Assembly (NCBI RefSeq): GCF_000620045.1
Contig: NZ_JHVH01000025.1
Location: 1-53,137 of the forward strand
Origin: Halomonas halodenitrificans DSM 735
GTDB taxonomy: Bacteria; Pseudomonadota; Gammaproteobacteria; Pseudomonadales; Halomonadaceae
Reading direction: 5' to 3'
DNA: 53,137 nucleotides
Of the stretch, positions 1 through 9,078 are shown piece by piece. Each line of letters starts with the position of its first letter. Positions within the stretch are counted from its first letter, which is position 1. Under the pieces are notes generated by a model. The model made no database searches and was not told the DNA's origin. It was given only the letters and a program-made list of their open reading frames with translations. A program made the translations under genes and the position numbers.

Positions 1-105
1 AAGGCACGGCAGATCATCCTCGACTTCGGGCAGGATATCGGGCGCATGACGGTGCTCAAGACGCTGCGGAGCCGACTGCGTTATCCACGAGGAACGCCAT
101 GCTGA
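1..105 (+). CDS. C-terminal tail of an unidentified gene (partial)
   Basis: The frame is open from base 1 and ends at a TGA at 103-105, leaving 34 residues that begin KARQIILDFGQDIGRMTV and end RYPRGTPC. I do not recognise the family. The tail is rich in Arg and Leu. It could be the end of a real gene entering from the left or a chance open frame, because 105 bases are too few to decide. The following 218 bases up to 323 show no convincing gene. Confidence 0.3.
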   Translation, partial: KARQIILDFGQDIGRMTVLKTLRSRLRYPRGTPC

Positions 106-323
106 CCGTCAATCGGCGACACTCTATCCACAAGCAGTTCCAAGCGACACGCGATCGCCAGATATGTCGTGCCTGGCGGGTGGAAAGGCATGACAAAACG
201 GGCCGTCAGCACCGATCAGCACGGTGGGTTTTGGCAATAATGGGCTTGCGAAAGCCAACTTGCACGGGGCGAATGGTCAAAAAATGCTCGCTGGCGGTGA
301 TAGGGGGAGTGTCGGCGCCGGCT

Positions 324-797
324 TCACGGATTCAGGAAGAAGCCCGCCGCGAACAGCCCGAAGGAGAAGCTGTTGGCATAGGCGGCGAATTCGTCCACGA
401 AATGCTGTCGCTGGCGAAGGGTCACGAACAGGATCGGCAACACCGTCAGGCTGACCATCAGCTGCCAGGCCCCGTCGAACACGTAGGCATCCAGCAGGGC
501 GTCCTGCTCGCGGATCAGCGAAGCCAGCAGAAACCCGAACATCAGCAGGCTGATGTTGGGCAGGATGCGGATCACCAGCCGGCTATAGAGCAGCAGAGCG
601 GCGGCGAGAGCCAACAGGGTGGTCTGGGTCAGCTCGGTGAAGCTGAGCTCGGAGAAGCGCGAATCCGGGAAATGGAGGGCCTCGTAGAAGACCCCCTGGG
701 CGAGGCCCGCCACCAGCAGGATATAGAGCGTGGCACGCAGGCAGGTAGCACGGAAGCTGATGGGCCAGGCAGGCGGAGGCAGAGACTTATGTGACAT
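324..797 (-). CDS. Small integral membrane protein, function unknown
   Basis: This 157-residue protein has about four hydrophobic segments (around residues 20-38, 55-75, 78-95 and 108-128), with short polar links and an aromatic C-terminus ending FFLNP. No enzymatic motif is visible. It is transcribed divergently from the ABC importer that starts at 1043, so the 245-base gap carries both promoters. A plus-strand frame opposite it (99-794) is rich in Gln and Arg and looks like an antisense shadow, whereas this strand encodes a coherent membrane protein. The family is not recognised. Confidence 0.6.
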   Translation of the reverse strand: MSHKSLPPPAWPISFRATCLRATLYILLVAGLAQGVFYEALHFPDSRFSELSFTELTQTTLLALAAALLLYSRLVIRILPNISLLMFGFLLASLIREQDALLDAYVFDGAWQLMVSLTVLPILFVTLRQRQHFVDEFAAYANSFSFGLFAAGFFLNP

Positions 798-966
798 GGC
801 GAAATTCGGATATACGAGTAAGAGTTGAGAGGTATTTTAACCGGTCCGCCGGGGGGTAGCTAACCTTGTCGCTTAATTGTTTGCAAACTATTGAATTTTA
901 GGGGTCTACACCATTAGTCGCGTTTTTATGCCGGCCCTATTGCCGAAGCAGGATCCTTTCTCTAGC

Positions 967-980
967 TTACGTTAACGTAA
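967..980. promoter_or_regulatory. 14-bp perfect palindrome upstream of the ABC importer
   Basis: The sequence TTACGTTAACGTAA is a perfect palindrome centred between 973 and 974. It lies 63 bases before the first ATPase start at 1043. It looks like a dimer-binding operator. In form it recalls the sites of MerR-family regulators of branched-chain amino acid and acyl-CoA catabolism (LiuR type), but that link is from memory of the motif and is an inference. No regulator gene of that type lies in the window. Confidence 0.45.
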
Positions 981-1042
981 AGCCTGGAAATAACGACAAC
1001 AGTACCAAGGCGGGTCGAATAGCGACCCCAAGAGGAAGATTC

Positions 1043-1816
1043 ATGACCCAGGAGTTCATACTGGAAACTCGCGGGTTGACCAAGGAGTTTCGTGGCTTTA
1101 CCGCCGTGGACGACGTCAACCTCAAGGTCCGGGAAGGGCACATCCACGCCCTGATCGGCCCCAACGGGGCCGGCAAGACGACGGTCTTCAACCTGCTTAC
1201 CAAGTTTCTGCCGCCGACCCGCGGCGAGATTCTCTATCGCGGCAAGCCCATTACGCGCATGAAGGCCAACGAGATCGCGCGTCTCGGCCTGGTGCGCTCC
1301 TTCCAGATCTCCGCAGTGTTCGGCCATATGACCGCCCTGGAAAACGTGCGGGTGGCGCTGCAGCGCAAGTTGGGTACGTCATTCCATTTCTGGAAACCCG
1401 AACGCAGCCTCGATCATCTCAACGACCGCGCCATGGAGCTGCTCGATGAGGTTGGCCTCGCCGAGTACGCTGATGTGCTCACCGTGGAGATGCCCTATGG
1501 CCGCAAGCGGGCCCTGGAGGTGGCCACCACCCTGGCCCTGGAGCCGACGATGATGCTGCTCGATGAGCCCACCCAGGGGATGGGTGCCGAGGATGTCGAC
1601 CGTATCGTCGAGCTTATACGCCGGGTCTCCAGGGGGCGCACCGTGCTGATGGTAGAACATAACCTCAGCGTGGTGAGCCGGCTGTGCGATCGCATTACCG
1701 TACTGGCCCGCGGTGCCGTGCTCGCCGAGGGGAGCTATCAGGAAGTGTCGCGCAATCCTCAGGTCCGCGAGGCCTACATGGGCAGCGACGCCGCGGAAGA
1801 GGAGGCCAGCGCATGA
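1043..1816 (+). CDS. Branched-chain-amino-acid-type ABC importer ATPase (LivG-like)
   Basis: This 257-residue cytoplasmic ATPase powers uptake by the permeases encoded at 3934-5809. The Walker A GPNGAGKTT is at about residues 39-47. The signature region is MPYGRKRALEVA, an accepted LivG variant of LSYGQQR, followed by a Walker B ending in LLDEPTQGM and the switch His in VEHNLSVV. Size and the long insert after the Walker A region match the LivG family. The start is the ATG after GAGGAAG. Its TGA overlaps the next ATG (ATGA), so translation is probably coupled. The substrate is not defined by sequence: amino acid, urea, amide or short-chain acid are all possible. Confidence 0.88.
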   Translation: MTQEFILETRGLTKEFRGFTAVDDVNLKVREGHIHALIGPNGAGKTTVFNLLTKFLPPTRGEILYRGKPITRMKANEIARLGLVRSFQISAVFGHMTALENVRVALQRKLGTSFHFWKPERSLDHLNDRAMELLDEVGLAEYADVLTVEMPYGRKRALEVATTLALEPTMMLLDEPTQGMGAEDVDRIVELIRRVSRGRTVLMVEHNLSVVSRLCDRITVLARGAVLAEGSYQEVSRNPQVREAYMGSDAAEEEASA

Positions 1817-2571
1817 GTCAGACAGCCGAAGCGCAGCAGGATCCCGTGCATCAGTATCAGGATCTCGACGGCGCCGAGATGCTCAGGGTCAGCGACCTGC
1901 ACGCCTTCTATGGCGAGTCGCACATCCTTCATGGCGTCGACTTCAACGTGAAGCGCGGGGAGCTGGTCACCCTGCTGGGGCGCAATGGCGCCGGGCGCAG
2001 CACCACCCTCAAGGCGGTCATGAACATGGTGGGCCGGCGTACCGGTTCGATCATGGTCAATGGCAATGAGGCCATGGGGATGAAGTCCCATCATATCCCG
2101 CGACTGGGTATCGGCTATTGCCCCGAGGAACGCGGGATCTTCTCCAGTCTCGACGTCGAGGAGAATCTCCTGCTGCCGCCGACGGTGCGCTCCGGCGGCA
2201 TGTCCATCGACGAGATCTATGCGATGTTTCCCAATCTCCACGAGCGCCGGCGCAGCCAGGGGACCCGACTCTCCGGCGGCGAGCAGCAGATGCTCGCCAT
2301 GGCGCGAATCCTGCGCACCGGAGCACGCCTGCTGCTGCTCGACGAGATCACCGAGGGCCTGGCACCGGTCATCGTCCAGGCGCTCGGCGAGGTACTGATC
2401 AAGCTCAAGGAGCGGGGCATGACCATCGTGCTGGTGGAGCAGAACTTCCGCTTCGCCGCGCCCCTGGCCGACCGTCACTTCGTGATGGAGCACGGCCGCA
2501 TCATCGAGGAGATCACTGCCGCCGAACTGCCGTCGCGGCGCGATCACCTCAACGGCCTGCTGGGCGTTTGA
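1813..2571 (+). CDS. Branched-chain-amino-acid-type ABC importer ATPase (LivF-like), Walker A Arg variant
   Basis: This 252-residue partner ATPase overlaps the previous gene by four bases. I start it at the ATGA overlap. The signature is LSGGEQQMLAMARIL, the Walker B ends LLLLDEITEGL, and the switch region is LVEQNFRF, all typical of LivF. The Walker A reads GRNGAGRSTT at residues 56-65, so the nucleotide-binding Lys is an Arg (residue 62). The rest of the site is intact. Arg at this position weakens or abolishes ATP hydrolysis in many P-loop proteins, so this subunit may be a degenerate half-site that works with the canonical LivG-like partner. The acidic-for-polar change DEITEG (usually DEPSEG) is also non-standard. 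Confidence 0.87.
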   Translation: MSQTAEAQQDPVHQYQDLDGAEMLRVSDLHAFYGESHILHGVDFNVKRGELVTLLGRNGAGRSTTLKAVMNMVGRRTGSIMVNGNEAMGMKSHHIPRLGIGYCPEERGIFSSLDVEENLLLPPTVRSGGMSIDEIYAMFPNLHERRRSQGTRLSGGEQQMLAMARILRTGARLLLLDEITEGLAPVIVQALGEVLIKLKERGMTIVLVEQNFRFAAPLADRHFVMEHGRIIEEITAAELPSRRDHLNGLLGV

Positions 2572-2655
2572 CGGTACGCTCATTATTCGGCCACTTCCCT
2601 ACCGTCAACCGTATCGACAACAACAAACCGCCCTGCGTGGGCGACGGAGTCAAGC

Positions 2656-3876
2656 ATGACCTTCAACCGCAAGATTCTCGCTTCCAGCGTTGCCTTTGCC
2701 GCCGCGACCCTGATGGCCACCGGCGCCCAGGCCGAGATGAGTGACGATGCCGTGCGCATCGGCTATCTCGCCGACATGTCCGGCACCTATCGTGATCTGG
2801 CCGGCCCGGGTGGCCTCGAAGCCCTGCAGATGGCGATCGAGGACTTCGGGGGCGAGGTCAATGGTACGCCGATCGAAGTATTGAGTGCCGACGACCGTAA
2901 CAGCGCCGACGTGGGTGCCAATACGGTGCGCGAGTGGTTCGATACGCAGAACGTCGACCTGGTGTCCGGGCTGGTCGCATCCTCGGTGGCCATTGCCGCC
3001 ACCAAGGTGGTCGAGGAGAACAATGGCCTGGCCATCGTCTCCGGTTCCGCCGCCTCCAGCATTACCAACGAGCACTGTGCTCCGACCCATATCCACTGGG
3101 TCTATGATACCTATCCCATGGCCAACGCCACGGCCAAGGCCGTTGTCGACCAGGGGGGAGACAGCTGGTTCCTGCTCACCGCCGATTACGCCTTCGGTCA
3201 TGCGATGGAGAAGGACGTGACCGAGGTCGTGGAAGAGAGTGGTGGCACCGTCGTCGACAGCGTGCGTCATCCCTTCCCCACCACCGACTTCTCCTCCTAT
3301 ATCCTCCAGGCACAAGGCTCCGGTGCCAAGGTCGTCGGACTTGCCAATGCCGGCGGCGATACCGTCAACGCCATCAAGACCGCCAGCCAGTTCGGCCTGA
3401 CCCAGTCCGGCCAGCAGCTCGCCGGCCTTATCGTCTTCCTCAATGATATCTATGCCATGGGGCTGGAAGCGACCCAGGGCCTGCTGCTGACTACCGGCTG
3501 GTACTGGAACATGGATGACGAAAGCCGCGAGTGGGCCGAGCGCTACTACGAGCGTGTCGGCAGCATGCCGGGCATGGTGCATGCCGGTATCTATTCCAGC
3601 ACCACGCACTATCTGAATACCGTGGAGGAGATCGGCAGCGACGATCCCGAGGCGGTACGTGCGGCAATGGCCGAGAAGCCGATCGACGACTTCTTCTCCC
3701 GCAATGGCCGCATTCGCGAGGATGGTCGCATGATCCACGACATGTACCTGGTCCAGGTGAACGCTCCGGAAGATGCCACCCACGACTGGGACCTCTACGA
3801 GGTGCTGTCCACCATCCCCGCCGAGCAGGCCTACCGTCCGCTTTCCGAAAGCCAGTGTGACCTGGTCAACAACTGA
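2656..3876 (+). CDS. Periplasmic substrate-binding protein of LivJ/Peripla_BP_6 type
   Basis: This 406-residue protein starts with a Sec signal (about residues 1-26, cleavage after GAQA). The mature part begins with a typical family opening, VRIGYLADMSGTYRDLAGPGG, and carries the two-lobe ligand-binding fold. It delivers ligand to the permease pair downstream. Related proteins bind branched-chain amino acids, urea, amides or aromatic acids, and the specificity cannot be read here. It sits between the ATPase and permease genes, which is unusual because the binding protein is more often first. A strong GC-rich stem-loop follows at 3891-3912. Confidence 0.88.
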   Translation: MTFNRKILASSVAFAAATLMATGAQAEMSDDAVRIGYLADMSGTYRDLAGPGGLEALQMAIEDFGGEVNGTPIEVLSADDRNSADVGANTVREWFDTQNVDLVSGLVASSVAIAATKVVEENNGLAIVSGSAASSITNEHCAPTHIHWVYDTYPMANATAKAVVDQGGDSWFLLTADYAFGHAMEKDVTEVVEESGGTVVDSVRHPFPTTDFSSYILQAQGSGAKVVGLANAGGDTVNAIKTASQFGLTQSGQQLAGLIVFLNDIYAMGLEATQGLLLTTGWYWNMDDESREWAERYYERVGSMPGMVHAGIYSSTTHYLNTVEEIGSDDPEAVRAAMAEKPIDDFFSRNGRIREDGRMIHDMYLVQVNAPEDATHDWDLYEVLSTIPAEQAYRPLSESQCDLVNN

Positions 3877-3890
3877 TCGGATGCAGAACC

Positions 3891-3912
3891 GGCGGCGGCT
3901 GCGGCCGCCGCC
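3891..3912 (+). other. Intercistronic stem-loop between binding protein and permease genes
   Basis: Two 9-base arms, GGCGGCGGC and GCCGCCGCC, flank the loop TGCG. There is no T-run, so it is not a classical terminator. A hairpin here could protect the 3' end of the binding-protein message and raise its level over the permeases, as in other binding-protein operons. That role is inferred. Confidence 0.55.
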
Positions 3913-3933
3913 ACCTGCCGGGAGGCTTGATAC

Positions 3934-4821
3934 ATGACGATGATTTTCGGAGTGCCGTTGATGGTGTTCATGGGCCAGCTGATGCTGGGCCTGATCAACG
4001 GCGCCTTCTATGCCCTTCTCAGCCTCGGGCTGGCGGTGATCTTCGGCCTGCTGAAGATCATCAACTTCGCGCATGGTGCGATGTACATGCTGGGTGCCTT
4101 CGCGGCGCTGCTGGGGCTGCAGTACCTGGGGCTCAACTACTGGGCGGCCCTGCTGGTGGTACCGCTGGTGGTAGGCGGTCTGGGCATGCTGATCGAGCGC
4201 TTCATCCTGCGCCGCATCGCCCATCTCGACCATCTCTACGGGTTGCTGCTGACCTTCGGCCTGGCGCTGATCTTCGAAGGCTCGCTGACCAACTTCTTCG
4301 GTGTCTCGGGGTCGAGTTATCCCACACCCGAGGCCCTGCAGGGTGGTGTCAACCTGGGCTTCATGTTCCTGCCCATCTATCGTGGCTGGGTGCTGATTGC
4401 CGCTCTGGCCGTCTGTCTGGCGACCTGGTTCATCATCGAGCGGACGCGCCTGGGGGCCTATCTGCGCGCCGGCACCGAGAATCCGGCGCTGATGCAGGCC
4501 TTCGGCGTCAACGTCCCCCAGCTGATCACCCTGACCTACGGCTTCGGCGTGGCGCTGGCCGCCTTCGCCGGTGTGCTGGCCGCACCGCTCTATCCGGTCT
4601 CGCCCACCATGGGCTCGAGTCTGCTGATCGTGGTCTTTGCCGTGGTGGTGATCGGTGGCATGGGGTCGATCATCGGCGCGGTCATCACCGGCCTGGCCAT
4701 GGGTCTGATCGAAGGCCTGACCAAGGTCTATTATCCGGAAGCCGCCAATACCGTGATCTTCGTGGTGATGGTGGTGGTCCTTATGCTGCGTCCCGCGGGA
4801 CTCTTCGGCAAGGAGGCTTGA
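3934..4821 (+). CDS. Branched-chain-amino-acid-type ABC permease (LivH-like)
   Basis: This 295-residue inner-membrane permease has about eight hydrophobic segments. The N-terminal GLINGAFYALLSLGLAVIFG is the hallmark of LivH proteins, and KIINFAHGAMYMLGAF follows. The EAA-like loop that contacts the ATPases lies around residues 175-195 (RAGTENPALMQAFGVN). It pairs with the LivM-like protein four bases downstream. The ATG at 3934 follows GGGAGG, and the C-terminus MLRPAGLFGKEA is the usual family ending. Confidence 0.9.
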   Translation: MTMIFGVPLMVFMGQLMLGLINGAFYALLSLGLAVIFGLLKIINFAHGAMYMLGAFAALLGLQYLGLNYWAALLVVPLVVGGLGMLIERFILRRIAHLDHLYGLLLTFGLALIFEGSLTNFFGVSGSSYPTPEALQGGVNLGFMFLPIYRGWVLIAALAVCLATWFIIERTRLGAYLRAGTENPALMQAFGVNVPQLITLTYGFGVALAAFAGVLAAPLYPVSPTMGSSLLIVVFAVVVIGGMGSIIGAVITGLAMGLIEGLTKVYYPEAANTVIFVVMVVVLMLRPAGLFGKEA

Positions 4822-4825
4822 CGTC

Positions 4826-5809
4826 ATGTCGGCAACTCGGACCCTGACGCCCGCAATGAAACTTCGCCGCAAGGCCAAGGTGCGTCGCAATATTCTCTAT
4901 CTGGTGCTACTGGCCATCGCCCTGGTGGCCCCCTTCGTGGCCTATCCAGTCTTTCTCATGAAGCTGCTGTGCTTCGCGTTGTTCGCCTGCGCCTTCAACC
5001 TGCTGCTCGGCTATGCGGGCCTGCTCTCCTTCGGGCATGCCGCCTTCCTGGCCACCGGTGGCTACTTTACCGGCATCATGCTGGCCAGCTACCCGGGGCT
5101 GACGCCGGAACTGGGGATCCTCATCGGTACCCTCGCCTCCGTGGTGCTGGGTACCCTGTTCGGCGCCCTGGCGATTCGCCGCCAGGGCATCTACTTCGCC
5201 ATGGTGACCCTGGCGCTGTCACAGATGATGTTCTTCTTCTTCATCCAGGCGCCCTTCACCGGCGGCGAGGATGGCCTGCACGGCGTACCACGTGGCGAGT
5301 TGTTCGGGATCATCAGTCTCGACAACAACATCAACATGTACTATTTCGTGCTGGCGGTATTTTTGATCGGCTTCGCGATCATCCGGCGTGCCGTTCACTC
5401 GCCCTACGGCCAGGTACTCAGGGCGATCCGCGAGAATGAGCCGCGCGCCGTCTCGCTCGGCTACAACGTCGACGCCTACAAGCTGGTGGCCTTCGTGCTC
5501 TCCGCCGGCCTGGCGGGCCTGGCGGGCTCCACCAAGACCGTGGTCTTCCAGCTCGCCTCGTTGACCGATGCCCATTGGCACATGTCCGGCGAGGTGATCC
5601 TGATGACCCTGCTGGGCGGGGTGGGGACGCTGTTCGGCCCCCTGGTGGGAGCCGGCGTGGTGGTCAGCCTGCAGACCCAGCTCGCCCAGTCGCCGCTCGG
5701 CAACTGGGTCAGCGTGATCCTCGGCGCCATCTTCGTGATCTGCGTGCTGAGTTTCCGCAGTGGGATCGTCGGCGAGATCCAGAAGGTCGTGAAGAAGAAC
5801 TTCAAGTGA
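4826..5809 (+). CDS. Branched-chain-amino-acid-type ABC permease (LivM-like)
   Basis: This 327-residue second permease subunit has a basic N-terminus (MKLRRKAKVRRN) and then about nine hydrophobic segments. Family landmarks are NLLLGYAGLLSFGHAAFLATGGY near residue 57 and the cytoplasmic loop SPYGQVLRAIRENEPRAVSLGY. It starts four bases after livH and is the last gene of the operon. A T-tailed hairpin follows at 5835-5856. Confidence 0.9.
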   Translation: MSATRTLTPAMKLRRKAKVRRNILYLVLLAIALVAPFVAYPVFLMKLLCFALFACAFNLLLGYAGLLSFGHAAFLATGGYFTGIMLASYPGLTPELGILIGTLASVVLGTLFGALAIRRQGIYFAMVTLALSQMMFFFFIQAPFTGGEDGLHGVPRGELFGIISLDNNINMYYFVLAVFLIGFAIIRRAVHSPYGQVLRAIRENEPRAVSLGYNVDAYKLVAFVLSAGLAGLAGSTKTVVFQLASLTDAHWHMSGEVILMTLLGGVGTLFGPLVGAGVVVSLQTQLAQSPLGNWVSVILGAIFVICVLSFRSGIVGEIQKVVKKNFK

Positions 5810-5834
5810 GTCCCGTCTTGCCATGCAAACTCGA

Positions 5835-5856
5835 GGCGCCCCGCGGGGCGCCTTTT
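5835..5856 (+). terminator. Rho-independent terminator of the ABC importer operon
   Basis: The 18-base self-complementary stem GGCGCCCCGCGGGGCGCC (5835-5852) is followed by TTTTC. It lies 26 bases after the last permease stop and touches the stop codon of the convergent LysR gene. Confidence 0.8.
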
Positions 5857-6746
5857 CAATGGACGGAAGGCAGGCTTTTCGGCAGGTGTTCGACCAGGTG
5901 GTCGAGGAAGCGGTGCAGCTTGGGGGAGCGCTGTCGGTGACGCGGGAACACCGCCCACACGGCGTTATCGTCGTGGCGGTAGGCGTCGAGCACCGAGACC
6001 AGGTCGCCGTTGGCCAGGTGCTCCTTCACGTAATAGTCGGGTAGCTGGGCCAGCCCCAGGCCCTTCAGGGCGGCATCGAGCAGGGCGGGTCCCGAGTTGG
6101 CGCGCCAGGGGCCGTCGACGCGCACCTCACGGCGGACGCCGTCCACGGCGAAGCGCCAGTGGTCGCGTGAGCCCACCAGGCAGCGGTGTCGGGAGAGCTC
6201 GGCCAGGGCATGGGGTTGGGAAATATGGGCAAAATACGCCGGGGCGCCGACAACGTATTCGCGGCGCTCGCACAGGCGCCTGGCGACCAGGCTCGAATCC
6301 TCCAGGCGGCCCATGCGGACCGCCACGTCAAAGCCCTCATCGATGATATCCACCTGGCGGTTGGTAAAGTGCATGCGCACCTCCAGCTGTGGATGTTCGA
6401 GCTGGAAGTCGTTGACCAGAGGCGCGATGAAGCGCTCACCGAAGGTGGTGGCCGACGTCAGGGAGAGCCGTCCCTGGGGACGGTCCTGAAGGTCACCGAT
6501 GGCGGACTCGGCCTCGCGGAAACCATCGAACAGGTGGCGGCAGTGGCGGTAATAGAGTGCCCCGGCGTCGGTCAGGTGGATCTGGCGAGTGGTGCGGTAG
6601 AGCAGGGCACTGCCCAGCTGCTGCTCCAGCTGGGCCACCAGTCGGCTGACGTGGGAGGGGGATACCGACAGCTCGCGCGCCGCGGCGACGAAGGTACCCA
6701 GCCGTATGACCTCCACGAAGGCCTCGATACGATCCCAGCGTTGCAT
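5856..6746 (-). CDS. LysR-family regulator divergent from the formaldehyde dehydrogenase
   Basis: This 296-residue protein has an N-terminal winged helix-turn-helix (residues about 3-60, with AARELSVSPSHVSRLVAQLEQQLG) and a C-terminal effector domain. I start it at MQRWDRIEAF because GGGAGAG precedes that ATG and LysR proteins of this CrgA-like type begin this way; an upstream in-frame ATG at 6786-6788 would lie inside the operator. It is divergent from the formaldehyde dehydrogenase, with an inverted repeat between them at 6771-6792, so it is the probable regulator of that operon and of itself. The inducer is unknown. The 3' end converges on the ABC importer terminator. Confidence 0.85.
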   Translation of the reverse strand: MQRWDRIEAFVEVIRLGTFVAAARELSVSPSHVSRLVAQLEQQLGSALLYRTTRQIHLTDAGALYYRHCRHLFDGFREAESAIGDLQDRPQGRLSLTSATTFGERFIAPLVNDFQLEHPQLEVRMHFTNRQVDIIDEGFDVAVRMGRLEDSSLVARRLCERREYVVGAPAYFAHISQPHALAELSRHRCLVGSRDHWRFAVDGVRREVRVDGPWRANSGPALLDAALKGLGLAQLPDYYVKEHLANGDLVSVLDAYRHDDNAVWAVFPRHRQRSPKLHRFLDHLVEHLPKSLPSVH

Positions 6747-6770
6747 GGACTCTCCCTCGCAGGATTCAGG

Positions 6771-6792
6771 ATTATTGCTGTGTAGCAATAAT
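6771..6792. promoter_or_regulatory. Inverted repeat in the LysR / formaldehyde dehydrogenase intergenic region
   Basis: The repeat ATTATTGC-N6-GCAATAAT is perfect over 8-base arms and lies 24 bases upstream of the LysR start and about 180 bases upstream of the dehydrogenase. Its spacing fits a LysR T-N11-A type recognition site. The position suggests autoregulation plus control of the divergent operon. Confidence 0.6.
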
Positions 6793-6884
6793 GTTGTGCT
6801 TTTAGTGCGGTTTATCTCGAGTGACGCTTTTGACTAGACTGGGCAACAGAACGTTCACACCCGGCACCACCGCTACGGTGTTGA

Positions 6885-8081
<1,197 letters not shown>

Positions 8082-8106
8082 TGCGCGCCTGCCAGGAGAG
8101 ATACCC

Positions 8107-8964
8107 ATGACCATGACCGAGAACCTCGAGCTGGTATCGGCCAACAAGAGTTTTGGTGGCTGGCACAAGCGCTACCGCCATCGCTCCCGGACGCTGGACT
8201 GCGAGATGGTCTTCGCCATCTATCTGCCGCCCCAGGCCGAGACCGAGCGAGTGCCGCTGTTATGGTGGCTCTCCGGCCTGACCTGCAACGACGAGAACTT
8301 CATGCAGAAGGCCGGTGCGCATCGCATGGCCGCGGAGCTGGGCATCGCCATCATCTGCCCGGATACCAGTCCGCGTGGCACCGACCTGCCCGGCGAGCAC
8401 GACAGTTATGACTTCGGTTCCGGCGCCGGCTTCTACGTCAACGCCACCCGGGAGCCCTGGAAGCGCCACTACCGCATGTATGACTATGTGACCGAAGAGC
8501 TGCCCTCGGTGGTGCGCCAGCACTTTCCGGTCAATGGCCGGGAGTCGATCAGTGGCCACTCCATGGGCGGTCACGGTGCCCTGGTAATGGCGCTGCGCCG
8601 GCCCGGTCATTATCGCTCGGTGTCGGCCTTCGCCCCGGTTGTCAATCCTGCCGAGTGTCCCTGGGGGCAGCAGGCCTTCACCGGCTATCTCGGCGAGGAC
8701 CGTGGCAAGTGGACCCAGTACGATGCCTGTGAGCTGGTGGCGCGTGGCGCCTCCAGTCAGCCGCTGTTTATCGACCAGGGCGAGGCGGATGACTTCCTCG
8801 AGGAGCAGCTCAAGCCCGAGCGGCTCGAGGCGGTGTGCGCCCAGCACGACCATCCGCTGACCCTGCGTCGCCAGCCGGGCTATGATCACAGCTACTACTT
8901 CATCGCCTCCTTTATCGAGGAGCACCTGCGCTACCACGCCAAGCATCTGCACAAGACGCGCTGA
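8107..8964 (+). CDS. frmB: S-formylglutathione hydrolase
   Basis: This 285-residue esterase of the alpha/beta-hydrolase fold releases formate and glutathione from S-formylglutathione. The nucleophile Ser is at about residue 152 in SGHSMGGHGA, with Asp in DQGEADDF and His in PGYDHSYYF completing the triad. Its early WWLSGLTCNDENFMQKAG motif is diagnostic. I start it at the ATG after GGAGAG; a second ATG two codons later is also possible. It is co-transcribed with the dehydrogenase, and formate dehydrogenase genes further on (16078-20647) can oxidise the formate. Confidence 0.93.
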   Translation: MTMTENLELVSANKSFGGWHKRYRHRSRTLDCEMVFAIYLPPQAETERVPLLWWLSGLTCNDENFMQKAGAHRMAAELGIAIICPDTSPRGTDLPGEHDSYDFGSGAGFYVNATREPWKRHYRMYDYVTEELPSVVRQHFPVNGRESISGHSMGGHGALVMALRRPGHYRSVSAFAPVVNPAECPWGQQAFTGYLGEDRGKWTQYDACELVARGASSQPLFIDQGEADDFLEEQLKPERLEAVCAQHDHPLTLRRQPGYDHSYYFIASFIEEHLRYHAKHLHKTR

Positions 8965-9003
8965 TACGAGGCGCTGGCGTCGAATCTCTCCCCGTGCGGC
9001 GTG

Positions 9004-9038
9004 CCGGGCCCTTATACTGCCATCATATAAAGGGCCGG
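9004..9038 (+). terminator. Imperfect hairpin after the formaldehyde genes
   Basis: CCGGGCCCTTATA pairs with TATAAAGGGCCGG apart from one bulged A, with an 8-10 base loop, and is followed by TTT. It lies 40 bases after the hydrolase stop and just before mtgA. It could end the frmAB transcript or form part of the mtgA leader. Confidence 0.4.
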
Positions 9039-9078
9039 TTTGGCACAAGGGGAGAGAGATGATGCGCAGAGGTTCGCC

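Noticed and set aside
2650..4890. 746-codon open frame on the minus strand across the binding protein and permease genes
   Set aside because: It is His-, Gln- and Gly-rich with no domain, and lies opposite well-supported genes. It is a GC-rich antisense shadow.
5823..6044. Plus-strand frames inside the LysR gene at 5856-6746
   Set aside because: They overlap a complete LysR gene and a terminator and have no domain.
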